Origin: Microthyrium microscopicum
Lineage: Eukaryota; Ascomycota; Dothideomycetes; Microthyriales; Microthyriaceae
NCBI GenBank assembly: GCA_010405405.1
Contig: MU004232.1
Coordinates: 887,481 to 951,480 of the forward strand
DNA: 64,000 bases
Reading direction: 5' to 3'
Shown here: piece after piece, positions 1 through 10,873 of the stretch
How positions within the stretch are numbered: position 1 is the stretch's first letter
How the letters are laid out: each line of letters starts with the position of its first letter
The notes under the pieces: model-generated
The model's input: only the letters and a program-made list of their open reading frames with translations
Told to the model about the DNA's origin: nothing
Databases searched by the model: none
Program-made: the position numbers and the translations under genes

Positions 1-570
1 TATAGTGTCCACACGATGCCGAAACCTCATCTCCACACCCTGTCCCTCCTTCTTCCCAACCGGCTCCGCAAAAACCCTCACAACCTCCGGCCCACACCCC
101 CAAGCCAGATGAAATCTCGGCACACTATTTCCATGCCCGCCCGCCCTCCCATCTCCTCTTTCCGCCCAGCCTGCCGTCGGCATAAACCGCATGCCCAAAT
201 CATTCAAGTATGACTTCATCCCGCCTGCAGAAAACTTGACATACTCCTCCGCCCACTCCGCCGCGTATTTATCCTGGTCCTCCAAACGATCGAATTGTGC
301 TGAGTTGAACCAGTCCGACCTCGCTAGTGCCAGAGAGTCTTTCACGCCCATCCATCGCTGCTGCGGCGTGTCGATGAGAAATATACCGCCCAAAGACCAG
401 AACGCTTGGCCACCGAGGGAGGCGCGGGGCTCTTGGTCGAGGAGGAGGACGGGGATATGGGCGAGGGCGAGTTCATGGGCGGCTACGAGGCCTGCTAAGC
501 CGGCGCCGATTATTATTACGGGGTCGGCGGAGGTGGGGAGGGAGGCTGTTGATGACGACTTGGAAGACAT
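1..570 (-). CDS. FAD-binding dehydrogenase (KsdD-like), 5' part; apparent frameshift
   Basis: The ATG at 570-568 opens a protein with a Rossmann FAD-binding motif (VIIIGAGLAGLVAA) at residues 18-31, then LLLDQEP, LGGQAFWSLGG and GWAER. These are signatures of the FAD-binding dehydrogenase/3-ketosteroid-dehydrogenase-like family known from actinobacteria and fungi, which oxidises a substrate at the expense of FAD. Family homology continues (GHGNSVPRFH, then LAWGCGPEVV) but in a different frame from about position 135 leftward. The first frame reaches a stop near position 81, while the second stays open to the window edge. No intron of usable length fits between the two parts, so a one-base loss in a GGGC-rich stretch (pseudogene or sequencing error) is the simplest reading. 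The C-terminal part lies outside the window. Family assignment is firm; the substrate is unknown. Confidence 0.75.
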   Translation of the reverse strand, partial: MSSKSSSTASLPTSADPVIIIGAGLAGLVAAHELALAHIPVLLLDQEPRASLGGQAFWSLGGIFLIDTPQQRWMGVKDSLALARSDWFNSAQFDRLEDQDKYAAEWAEEYVKFSAGGMKSYLNDLGMRFMPTAGWAERGDGRAGGHGNSVPRFHLAWGCGPEVVRVFAEPVGKKEGQGVEMRFRHRVDTI

Positions 571-1216
571 GTTGGAGCAAGGTTAATGTTGGTGAGAGGG
601 GAGAGGAGTTGGTGGTATGCTGGTGGTGGGTTGGAGATGTAGAGTGGTGATCCAGATCCAGATCTTGATCTGGTGGGAGTTGGGGTTGAGGGTGGGTAGT
701 GGCGGTAGGCTTATATCGTGAAGGTAGATTGTTGGTACATATATTACAATGAAACGCAGGCGGATAGATTATATGAGCTCTGTATTGTGGCGGAACTGGA
801 TAAGAATAGTTGTTTAGAAAGCTCGGCGGGATGTCGAAGTGGAGATGGTAGGCTGGCCCGGATGGCATGGGGGGATGGTTGCAGGAGCTTGAGCCCTGGG
901 TGTGGAGGGCGCTATTCGACCATGGTTCGTTCTGCGGTACGAATATGTTAATTCTACCAAGTGAAATCTGACTCTATTTGACAAAGGAATTGCTACACGG
1001 CACATCTGGAGATTGTTTTCTTTTACGGCTGCTTCGCGCACTATGCACAGAACTATCACAGCTGATAGCTTAGTCCTCTCGACCCGCATGCTATCAATCG
1101 AATGGTTAAGATTGGCTGGGCATTTTGCCAGTTGTGGTATTGTAGTCCGCTTCATGCCAAATATATACATTTCATACTACACAACGACCTGGAAGCTTGC
1201 CCATAGACCTGTAGCT
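571..1216. other. intergenic, upstream of the FAD dehydrogenase
   Basis: No convincing gene. The segment should hold the promoter of the leftward dehydrogenase and the 3' end of NDUFS4. It is G-rich near 600-700 and holds one perfect inverted repeat (listed separately). Confidence 0.6.
658..673. promoter_or_regulatory. perfect 7-bp-arm inverted repeat, possible operator
   Basis: CCAGATC-TT-GATCTGG lies about 90 bp upstream of the dehydrogenase ATG, preceded by another copy of the half site (CCAGATC at 652-658). Such a palindrome could be a binding site for a dimeric regulator. This is an inference from symmetry and position only. Confidence 0.25.
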
Positions 1217-2012
1217 CTACTTCGTCCTCACGATCTTCAGCTTCCCAGGTACATGCGTAAAGTTGTTCGCGTACGCCTTGACCACAAACTTGCGAGCATT
1301 CGGTTCCTGAACGAAGTATTCATAGCCCTGCTTCTCTGCGAATCTGATCGCATCCTCCTTACTCTTGAAACCTATTCGCTCGCCCTGCATGAAATCACCT
1401 GTTGATTGCCATCCCATCAAAGGATTCTCCCACCGATGACCTTTTGGAAGTGGGTCCCAATCCATGAGCCAGGCCATGCCGTGCCATGTACCGGATTGCG
1501 TTGCTGGTTTAGCTGGTTTAAATATTCTAGACAGGTCAGTCCACATCCGAGAGCATTGGGGCGGAGATATGTACCTGACCGTCCGGGCTTGGAGGTCGAC
1601 TGGCGCGCCTGACACTACGGCTGCTGGAACAGTGTCACCGGGCTCGCTGCCGTCCACGACTCGTAGTGGGATAGGTGTGAATTGACTGCTATATGTTAGT
1701 CGGCTTCTGTTTTGGCGGGGAGTAAACTGACGAAGTTCGATAGTCTACAACGGCATTGTAGTCTAAACTGTGCTTGGGCATTTGATCTTGGGCTAAATCA
1801 TCTCGTATTAAGCCCTTTCTTTGTTCCTGTGGCGACTCGGCTCTTTGAGTGACCTCATGCGCTGAAGCTGCAGTCTGGTTGCTGCCTTTGACTGATGGTT
1901 GATTGGGAGTCGTCGAATTGCGGCGGATCTGCACTGCTGAGACTCTCGAGGAGCTTTGAATAGAGCAAACTGTAAGCAGCCTCGAGGCTACAGGTCTAGT
2001 TCTTTGCAACAT
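1217..2012 (-). CDS. NDUFS4: NADH:ubiquinone oxidoreductase subunit NDUFS4 (21 kDa / 18 kDa Fe-S protein 4 family)
   Basis: Accessory subunit of mitochondrial complex I, needed for assembly or stability of the NADH-dehydrogenase module. Two exons: 2012-1732 and about 1688-1217, with an intron of 43-46 nt (GTCAGT donor, GACTAAC branch point, acceptor ATAG or CAG three bases later). Splicing joins DYRTS to QFTPIPLRVVDG and gives about 250 aa. The N-terminus (MLQRTRPVASRLL, Arg/Ser-rich, no acidic residues) is a mitochondrial presequence. The conserved ETC complex I domain follows: RTVRYISPPQ, RIFKPAKPATQSGTW, WRENP-like HRWENPLMGW, FAEKQGYEYFVQEP and the C-terminal KIVRTK typical of fungal orthologues. 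It is head to head with ATP17. Confidence 0.95.
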
Positions 2013-2288
2013 TATGATGTTTTGGTGGTGTAAATACTCTTATAAGACTGGAATGGGAGCTGTATCAGAGACGAATTGAAGTTGGAGCTGGGGGTGCGGA
2101 TAAATCTCGGGCTTGGCATTGCGACCTTTTCCCTGATGTGAGTTTGGCTCTCGGCTTTCTTGACGAGCACTACAACATCTCGCAGCACTTCCTAATTCCT
2201 CGGTGAAGAACTCTCTGTATGTTTTGAATGGGCCAATTGAGCTTGGAGTGTGGTTGTTGAGATCTAATAATAGCTTTCAGACTCCAAA
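2013..2288. promoter_or_regulatory. shared divergent promoter of NDUFS4 and ATP17
   Basis: Only 276 bp separate the two start codons, and both genes encode inner-membrane OXPHOS subunits. A CCAAT pentamer occurs at 2233-2237, about 50 bp upstream of ATP17, and could bind the HAP complex known to drive respiratory genes. No clear TATA box is seen. Co-regulation is inferred. Confidence 0.6.
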
Positions 2289-2875
2289 ATGAGCTTCATC
2301 GCTAGACGTGGTCTCTCGACCCTCATCCCCCCGAAGGTATGGATATGAGAACAATGCAGGTCTGCAAGGTTGCTAACAGTCTCAATCAGGTTGCTTCACC
2401 AAATGTGAGTCTCATTCACACCCTTGGGTCATTCCGCGAGCCATACATCTGCTTCAATCCCGGTCCCGAAACGATAGAGCTCTACCCGCCGTTATACCTG
2501 TCCGAAGATGAAAGACTGATTGAAGAATAGGCAATTGGTGCTGCCAAAGATGCTGCCCGTATGTCACGGATAACATCATTCTATGAGAAGCTCCCACGAG
2601 GCCCTCGTCCTGCCGAAAAGCCATCCAACCCATTGGACATGTACCGTGTTGCACATTTCGGCGACAAGCCATCGGCGTGGCGTGAGTAGCACTCAGAGAG
2701 TTAATGATGGAGGATCTAACCGGAATATAGCATTGTATCATGCTTTGATTTTCCTCGTCGGTATTGGATACGCACAAGCTTACTACTTCCATCTACGTAA
2801 GTTTAGAGCGGACATGGGAAACATGGAAATGGGTTCTAACAGGATACAGGTCACCACAAGAACAATGCTCACTAG
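2289..2875 (+). CDS. ATP17: ATP synthase subunit f, mitochondrial (Atp17)
   Basis: Small membrane subunit of the F1Fo ATP synthase peripheral/dimer region. Five exons: 2289-2336, 2390-2404, 2531-2681, 2731-2796 and 2850-2875, all with GT-AG introns (GTATGG, GTGAGT, GTGAGT, GTAAGT donors). The spliced protein is 101 aa. It starts MSFIARRGLSTLIPPKVASP, continues NAIGAAKDAARM and FYEKLPRGPRP, has one membrane span (LYHALIFLVGIGYAQAYYF), and ends HLRHHKNNAH, the diagnostic end of filamentous-fungal subunit f. Exon 2 is only 15 nt (five codons), so automated gene models may miss it. The reading frame closes exactly across all four junctions. Confidence 0.95.
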
Positions 2876-3740
2876 ACGGAGCCGGCTGGATGGAATGAAT
2901 TGTAAATATAGCACTTAGACAGGTTGAGAAGCAAGCTACGGCAATTGAAGACAGCGTTGAGCTCTACTAGTACTTGATATGCGCATTGAAGTCCTCCAGG
3001 TCTATCGTGATCATGTGCCTCTTTTGCGCCACAGCTATCACGATGTTCTGGTGCTTCCAATTTTGAAGAAATGAGCTCTTACTGGATACTAAGTACCTTT
3101 GCATTTGCATTTGCACTAGTAATTGTATACAATGTTGAACTCTTAATGGTTAAAATGTTGCATGGAGGTCATTCAGGCAGTCAGGTGCGAACCAGGCAGA
3201 CAAAATGGCCTTCTCAAAGTGACCAATCACAAGCTGACATGGAACGACACTTGCAGCAACGCCGACAACTTGACGATTCACTCCCTCCAGAAGGACCTCC
3301 TCTCCTATTAACTCTCCATCGCCATCCTCTCCATCCACGGCATTCCCTAATTCCCTTCTCCCGCCACATCTCTTCCACCCGGAACCTCGAAAGCCTGCAC
3401 AATTCGAGGCTCCTTCTCCTCCGCGCCCGCCTTCACTCAACCGGTCGCCGCCGAGTCACTTGACTGTCAACTCCAAACTCTGTCCCGTTTCACCAACAAT
3501 CAGGCATCGCCCTCTGTATACAGTCAGATCAACTACTCCAGTCGACGTTCTAAACGTCCCCGTGGCTTCCATACGACCTTAATCAAGGTACTTTTTCCAT
3601 ATTTTCACTTTGCCTTGTTGCGAACACATTGCACTGTCTCTTATGTCAATCAATGGTTCGCCTTCACGCAACATATATTCCAACATATCTAAGATTGGCA
3701 TCGCTGACTATTCGCGTTTTCTCAACTTCTAGATTCTGTT
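2876..3740. other. 3' region of ATP17 and long pyrimidine-rich leader of the next gene
   Basis: No gene recognised. From about 3240 to 3560 the + strand is CT-rich, as in fungal promoters and 5' leaders. A plausible 5'-UTR intron runs 3588-3732 (GTACTT donor, TTCTAG acceptor), ending eight bases before the ATG of the following gene. Confidence 0.5.
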
Positions 3741-6700
3741 ATGGCAGCACAGTTAGCCCACGATGTGGTAAAGGAAGCACAGTCGATGGGCGCCACGTCG
3801 CCCATCGGCGATATCGAGTCGTCCACTTCTCCAGCCCCGGCCGTTACTGGCCTCCCAACTCCACCAACTTTGCATCCTACTCTTGCTCTCGATCCTACTA
3901 CCTCTAGCAAGCTCAATCAGCTTCCTGATGACTCTGCGCTCACCCAATCTATCGATGTTACGACCCCGTCACGAGATCATGCCAAATCGCCTTTTAGTGA
4001 TAAAGCGCTGTTGGCGGACGCTAGTGGCGGATCCGATACAGATTCAAGCAAACCAGATACGGTTGCGCAAAAAGATGGTGTAGCAGGTCACGCTCGTTCA
4101 AATTCGGTCAAGAAACCTGTTAGTTTCAAGTCTGTTTCTGTGACGAAAAACTTTTTAGCAAAAGCGGCTGTCGCCACTCCTGTTGCGAGATCTGGAGAAA
4201 AAGGTACGGCGATCGCGTCTATGTTCGCAAAGTTCTTCTACTAACGAGATCAGCTATTCCCTCAACCCAATCAAGTCCTCTTACTTCGTCATTGAAACCT
4301 AGACTGGTTGCAAAATCAGCACTGGGTGGACTTGGTTCTCGAACTGGACTGACAGGCAGCAAAGGCAGCGTATCTGGTCCAGATGCCAGCAAAGTATGGA
4401 ATAAGAATAGGCGTATGTTGTCTCTTTTGATGTACTCTTTATTAGGTTCGTTGATCGTGTGCTAATAATTATAATAGCCGCTCCTGTTGCACCCCCCAGA
4501 CAGTTTACGGACGAGGAACTAAAGCAGCAATACGGAATTCACATGGCCACTCGATTAACCGCGAATGAGACAGACAAGGAATCTAAATGGGCTGATATTG
4601 ATGACGATGAAGATGACTGGGCACCGGAGACTGTGACATGGCTGGACGGCACGAAATCAACTGTTGCGCCTACAGATCTGCCACCTGATCACCCAGACCT
4701 TGGCCTTCAAGCAGATGAGCCACAGTTGTCCGAGTCTAACGCCGAAATTTCACAGCCGTCACCTGCTGTGGTGGTTCAGAAACCAGTACTAAACCCAAGC
4801 TCAACAAAAACAATTTTGAAGCCAGGAAGTCACACAGCTCAATCGAAACCATCTGGTGGTCTTATTCTCAAAGGCGGACCTGACAAGCAGTCTGGATCTG
4901 CTAAACCTCCAGCACCCACGCCAGCGAAATCACCGTGGGCGCCTTTACCGCCTATTGATAAAGTGCCGCCAGTAGCATTTGTTCCACCTGCTCAACCGCA
5001 GCAACAGCGATTTTCAAGAGATCCTACTGGATTTGATGCATTCCAGAATGCGCCATCTCCCAAGGAGATCGAAGTAGACGACTTCAATCGAGTTTATGAT
5101 CAGCCGCGACATAGAGAACTGTACAATTCACACTCTGGACGTTTCGAACCGGCAAGTGAAATGCGCAAAGGCCCACCACGAAATGATGGACACCGACAAC
5201 CCGCAGTTCTTCAGCGTCACTCACAAGGGCAACCAAGTCCTGCAGAGCCATCGGCAGCCTTCCAAACCCATCGTTCTGGTGAGGGTCAAGTATGGACACG
5301 CAATCGTACTGGATCGACTAGTAGTGCTGGTCGAAGAATGTCGTTTAGCAGACCGCATGATATGCCACATGAGAGAACAGAAATGGGACCACCTCCCACT
5401 CCTGGTGCTGGTGCTGGAGATCAGAACACCCCTCACAATCAAGGCCAGCATGGATTACCTGGGGCATCACCATCTACAGCCGCACAATCAGTGGCAGGCC
5501 CGCCATCATCGGAAAACAACACAGGCGAGCCTGTCTCACAAGCTCCGTCAGAACCTCAAGAGGATCCAGTAGCAAAGCAGCAACGATTAATGCGCGAGAA
5601 AATTGATGCAGCAAAATTAGCAAAACAGCGACGTATGGAAGAGGAAGAGCGGGAAGAAAAAGCACGTAAAGAGCGATTGAGACTAAAAATGGAAGCATTG
5701 GCAACAGCCAGTCCTTCTCCACCGGTCGAAGGCAAGGAAAAGGCAAAGTCAACTCCCGATATGCCAGCAAAATCCCCACATACCTACAAGCCGGCTCAAG
5801 TATCATCGCCTCCGAAGCCGCCAGTTCCAACAGCAGAGGGAGAGGTTGCACAGTATGGAGTAATGAAGGTACATCAACCGCATCCAGTGAAGAAAGCCAA
5901 TGTCAGTGAAGGCTCGCTTATGGGTCGAGCCCCAGCCGAATCGCATGTGGATAGACGACAGCCTCACGGTCCAGAGGGTCAACATCATCACCAGCGACCA
6001 GAACAAAGCCAGCGAGGACCTGGACCTGGACCAGAGCATCAGCACCACCAGCAGCCATCTGGATCGGATCATAAACGCATAGTAGCAGCTCAGGGACCGT
6101 CAGCATGGCGAGCCGGTGGACAAGAGTCGTATGGTGGATGGGCTAGCAGCAGCTCGAGTAATGTTTGGGGACCCCCACAGAGCAAAGATCGAGCACTTGG
6201 AAACGGCATTTTTGATAGTTCCAACTATCGTGGCCTTCCAGGAGGAGCGAATCCGCTTAATCATGCTGTCACATCAGCCGCGTTTAGTACGGCAGGCACG
6301 ATAGCTCCCGGTCCTCTCGCACCTACCCAGTCGGGAAATCAAGTCCCAGTCCAACCAGCGGGCCGCACCCTCCCATCTGGGCCATCGCAACCTGGCGCTC
6401 CTTCCTCATCGCAAGGGCCTCGTGGTGAGCTATTGACGAATGTAGTGGACAATGGAGACAATAATCTGCGAGAAAACTTCAGATCCCGCGACCAGCCTCC
6501 TCAAAAATTTTCTACTCATACCTCCCACTCTTTGCAACCCTCTCCTCCAAACTCACAACCACATCATCCTCAGTCTCACCTTTCGCACCATCAAAACTCT
6601 CAATTCCCGCTCAATTCAAACGCTCATTCTAATATGGCTCCACACTCTACCAAGAAGTCCACCGCTCTTTACGGTCCTATGCGTCCTGTCGGCGCTGGCG

Positions 6701-8097
6701 CTGGCCATGGCCCTCATCGTAACCTTTCGCCTTCAAAGATGCGGGGCAGATCTCCAACCGGTTATCATGGACGTGATGCCAATTCCCCACCACGTGCTGG
6801 TTATCAGAAGCCATCACCACGTACCGGCTACCAGAAGCCATTGGCGCGTCCACCTGGACAGGATCAAGAAATTGATCCTAAGTGGGCTGCAATGATTGCC
6901 AATGATAGGGCTGTCAAGCTAGAGGCCCAACGCCTGAACTCGGAGAGGATCCAGGAGCTTCTCAAAGTTCAAGCGGAAGAAGCTGCGGCTGCCAAAGAGG
7001 CTACTCGTCACACTGGAGTCCAGGAAACCGAGACTGATCGCAAGAATCTCGACAACAATGCGTTTGGTGCTCAGCCAATTGCTATTGCCCCACGAACCTT
7101 GATCAACGGTTCTCCAGCTGCTGCGCCATCTGCCACTACTACCATGCCACCAGCGCAGAAATCTTCTCGATTTTTCCCTCGCTCTGATCAGGCTGATATG
7201 GCTGGCAACAAGTCCACTTCCCCGCCTCCTCCCGAGATCTCTAGTCTCGACGTTGCTGCAAAGACTGAAGTCGTGGTCAATATCCCGAAAAAGGCAGTCG
7301 TCAAGCTTCCTCCAACACCGACAATTGCTGAAGCCAAAGTTGCTCATGCTGCTTCTGTCGCCAATGTCAAACCTGTCGGCAACCCTTCGGACATGATTGC
7401 CAGAATTCAAGGCCTTTTCAAGACTCAGTCCAGCACTGTCGTCCATTCCTCGACTCGGTCTTCTGCTCCAATCGACAATGCTGGTCCGCAATCACAGGCC
7501 ACTGTCTCTTTGCCAGTGAAGAAGGCCAATCCAGACTATCTGCCACCCCATCTCCGCGTTCTTCGTGAGCACGCTCTTGCCAAAGAACTCGCTGATGTTG
7601 TCTCCAAACCTGCTGCCGAGGAACTGTATCCACCACCAGAATTTGGCTCAACCCCAACGATTCGCTTGCCTGCCAAGGACATTGTGTACACTGATCTCTC
7701 TGAACAAGTGTATCGTCCTAAAGACATCACCATGGCTCGTCACTTCAAAGAAGCTGAGTACAACATTGCGACGTCCAAGGTGGCTTTCCTCTTCAAAGAA
7801 GCATCTATTGTCGTACGTCCACTCGCTACTTCCCAGCCCAAAACTATCCACATTCCTGGCTCTCGTGGCAATCACACTCGCGGTGGTCATCGTGGTGGCT
7901 ATCGCGGAGCACGTCGTGGCAGTGACAATCCTCATGGTCCGAGTCGCGCCTCCTCTGGCAATTTTACTCCACGCCCGAACGATTCTCCCTCGACTCGTGG
8001 CGGTAATGGCTCTCCAGCTCGTGGTGGCAACGGTGGAGGTCGTGGTTTCCGTGGAAATGGATTCCAGAAGCGCGCTTCTACTGGCACTACGGCCTAG
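3741..8097 (+). CDS. large low-complexity protein with coiled coil and RGG tail (putative RNA-associated)
   Basis: Three exons (3741-4203, 4254-4412, 4478-8097) give 1413 aa; both junctions keep frame. Seen in order: a Ser/Thr/Pro-rich N-terminus; an acidic patch, DIDDDEDDWAPETV, near residue 247; long Pro/Gln/His-rich disordered stretches; a charged helix near residues 573-615 (KQRRMEEEEREEKARKER) likely to form a coiled coil; a DPKWAAMIANDRAVKLEAQ helix; the short motif YLPPHLR near 1227; and a C-terminal RGG/GRG tail from about 1334 (RGGHRGGYRGARRG and so on). RGG boxes bind RNA and are arginine-methylated in known proteins, so a role in mRNP or stress-granule biology is a reasonable inference. 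I do not recognise a named orthologue. A 5'-UTR intron probably precedes the ATG. Confidence 0.85.
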
Positions 8098-9673
8098 ATC
8101 TTGTTCCCTTAGTGGATCAAGGCGGATCATCTGATGGGTTGCCAACTTGTGGGCTACGATTTGTCTTGGGTTTGCATGACCTTGACTCGCGATTTACAAC
8201 GGTGCTATTCCTCAGCTTCAGTTTTGATACTTGGCTCTCCATAGAAAGGCTTCGACAGTCTGGTCAATTCATCCTCTTCCGGCTTCGCGCGTTATACCTC
8301 ATTGTCGGGTTTGCGCCTCATAACAGAGAAGAAATGGAAAAACACCATCATCCATATTCAGCACAAATAGCTATTCCTCCTCCGAATTTCCTCTTTCAAT
8401 CACCTGTCTTTATTACTTCTTTCTATCCCCCGTCACACCCTGTCCCTCACCACACATCATAACAATTATCACACGATTCGAACGGTTTTTTCTCTCGAAC
8501 TAAAGCTTCTATAGCATATCGGGCAGCTCTCGTGACATGCGCACACGGAGAATGAAATAGCATTGGCATGCTTTTCTCACTTTTTGCGCTGGTGGTTGGC
8601 GAGCACAGAACTTTGTTTCGCGACTGATCTTGATGGCAAGGGTCCGCTTTTGCTACATGGACCGAAAGGTATTGGTCCTCCTGGCTGAAATTAAGTGTAT
8701 GTCATAAAGAAGCAGTGGCTTGGTCAATAAATATTTAAGTGTTCATTTTCTTTCTCTCTTCTTTGTGATGCTCGTTGCTTGAGCAACAGTCCAAGTGTGA
8801 GTACTTACCACAGATGGCGGCCCACGATGACGATGCTGGCTCTCACTAAATTCTCATAGAACTAACTAGGTTACCGTCGCGTCCAACAATACTGGACACA
8901 TCTCATTCAGGCTGGAAAAAGACACTCCCGTTAACAGACAGTTACAGATGGCGGATCTCATTATCATCAATGGGCAGCTCAATTACTTCAATAGGGCATT
9001 TCCCAATCAAGGTTCACGATATGCATAGTGTTGACAGTCAACTTTGGTTCTACACGATCATTATTGCCGGTTTTAGTTCACATAGCTTACCAGATTGACT
9101 CTGAAACCCACTTTCCCCAACGCGGTTGCCAGGTATGTGGTCGGATAGTTGCATCCACGTGTATTTTTCGAGTTGGCAGTCTCGACCCACGCTGGTTACA
9201 CTAGATGACTTCAACTTCATCCCTCTCAGCACTATCAACTCTTGATTTTTACAACACTGTTGCTCGCTCAGTCCTCTATCTTATTGCTGCCCATTCTCAG
9301 TCTACGATCTCGGTACTCTTCAATCTCAGTGCACCTCGATCTCAGTACTGCTCAAGCTCTGAAGTTTCGACTACCATTCACGCCAAGTAGAAAGTCTTAT
9401 TCTTAAAATCTGGCAAGCAATCCTAACTTCCCCCAGTCAACTCTCGGGCCCAAACACATCATCTCGCCACCCACACCAATATTCTGTGTGCTGCGAATTT
9501 TTTTGCTGCACTCCAGCTTCTGGTACCCTCAACTACTAGTCCACCGTACACACTTATATCTAGTGTGTGCCATTTTTTATACTACCTTCAGCATTAGCTG
9601 GCCTGTTTGAATCACGGCGCGTTACTTTCATACCAACACAGCACGGTCACCTCACAACAGTCATCCAGTAGCT
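8098..9673. other. intergenic, 3' UTR of the RGG protein and upstream region of the next gene
   Basis: Open frames here (for example 8112-8462) have no family signal and sit where a 3' UTR is expected. From 9200 the sequence becomes C/T-rich with repeated CTCAGTAC/ATCTCAGT words, as in a long promoter/leader. No other gene seen. Confidence 0.55.
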
Positions 9674-10873
9674 ATGGCGGCCCCCAAGCATAGCTCCGGC
9701 AAGCATAGCTCCGGCAAGGAGAATTTTGCGTTTGATCCAACGAAGCCAGCATTCATAATGCCAGCCCATAAGATTGAACGTCCTGACAGTGTCATCTCCA
9801 ACGTCAGCATTTCTCGCACCGAAAGTGTCAGCTCTGCTGATAGCATCGATATTGTCATCGAAACTCCACAATCGGCTCATTCTCTTCAATCTTCTCCGTC
9901 TCTCAACCCAGACGCCAAACCATTCAGTATCGAAACGCCCATCGAACCCAACGCCAACGTTGCGCGTGCAGAAAGCGTGAGCTCAGAAGATTCCATCGAT
10001 ACTCGTGAAGGCATCGAGTCACCACAACCTCCCCAGTCTCCCACCCTCAACGCCGACCCATTCAGCGTCGAAACACTCGCTGAAGCTGACGACATAGCCA
10101 CAACCGACAACATGCCCGTTAACCACGCAGAGCTCCAAACTCCCATCATCATGGCCCTCCAGTCACCAACCGCTATCCCCGGCACCATTGCAACCGCTCC
10201 AATCACCCATACATTCTGGTACCAAGCAAATGCCATCGCTCCCAATACTACTGACATCCACAACACAATCACCTCCTTCGCGGCCCTCCGCGCAGCACGC
10301 TACTTTGGCACTTGTTCTGTGCTCGCGCACCCAGGCATTCTCATGATGGCAGTCCACATGCACGCGCTTAAATGTCGCGCCTTTGAGGAGCCGGAGAACA
10401 TGCTGACCCTCGATTCCTGCATCTTCTTTGCCAACGATGTACTCCTTTTCTCAGCAGACAAGACAGAGCACCAGCGCCATTTAAAGTGTCTTCTTGAGAT
10501 GTTGACACTAAGTAATCTGGATGTAAACGAGGCGAAGACAAAAGGATTCGTGAATAGCGCGGATAAGCTAGGCTTCGGCTTGCGCGATATCGAAACGTAT
10601 GAGAGAAAAGAGTTTGCGGTGCCGCATGCAGAGGATCTGGAGAGAATGGGATGGTTGACTGCTCCGGCGCCGGAAGCTAGCAACAGCGAGGAAGAAGAGA
10701 TTCCACTTGTTTCTGGTGCTGTTGACTACGAGCTTGATGAGAGGGATAATGATGAGGAAGTCACTGCGCAACACTTCGAGCCTGTTGAGGCATCGGAGGA
10801 AGTGAAAGACGAGGAGGAGGAAGAAGAAGAGGAATTAGAAGAAGAGTACGAAGGCGATGGCTGGAATGATTGA
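9674..10873 (+). CDS. hypothetical acidic protein with a reverse-transcriptase-palm-like segment (retroelement-derived fossil)
   Basis: Single-exon frame of 399 aa with a good start context (GCTATGGCG). Seen: a duplicated HSSGK at residues 6-15; a Ser-rich region made of two diverged copies of a unit of about 45 aa (residues 48-94 and 98-140, sharing ESVSS.DSID and PFS.ET); a middle domain; and a strongly acidic C-terminus (Asp/Glu run, residues 379-390). Residues about 248-305 (ending NLDVNEAKTKG and LGFGL, with a TEHQRHL stretch) follow the order and spacing of the palm and following helix of Ty3/gypsy-type reverse transcriptases. No LTRs or other retroelement domains are nearby. It looks like an isolated fragment of an old element, probably inactive as a polymerase and either fused to or carried within a host frame. 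Expression and function are unknown. Confidence 0.55.
   Translation: MAAPKHSSGKHSSGKENFAFDPTKPAFIMPAHKIERPDSVISNVSISRTESVSSADSIDIVIETPQSAHSLQSSPSLNPDAKPFSIETPIEPNANVARAESVSSEDSIDTREGIESPQPPQSPTLNADPFSVETLAEADDIATTDNMPVNHAELQTPIIMALQSPTAIPGTIATAPITHTFWYQANAIAPNTTDIHNTITSFAALRAARYFGTCSVLAHPGILMMAVHMHALKCRAFEEPENMLTLDSCIFFANDVLLFSADKTEHQRHLKCLLEMLTLSNLDVNEAKTKGFVNSADKLGFGLRDIETYERKEFAVPHAEDLERMGWLTAPAPEASNSEEEEIPLVSGAVDYELDERDNDEEVTAQHFEPVEASEEVKDEEEEEEEELEEEYEGDGWND
9686..9715. repeat. exact 15-bp tandem duplication inside the coding frame
   Basis: AAGCATAGCTCCGGC occurs twice back to back and encodes KHSSG twice near the N-terminus. Exactness suggests a recent slippage event. Confidence 0.85.

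Noticed and set aside
3150-3463. Overlapping open frames on both strands around 3071-3463
   Set aside because: They sit in the CT-rich promoter/leader of the RGG-protein gene; low-complexity composition explains them.
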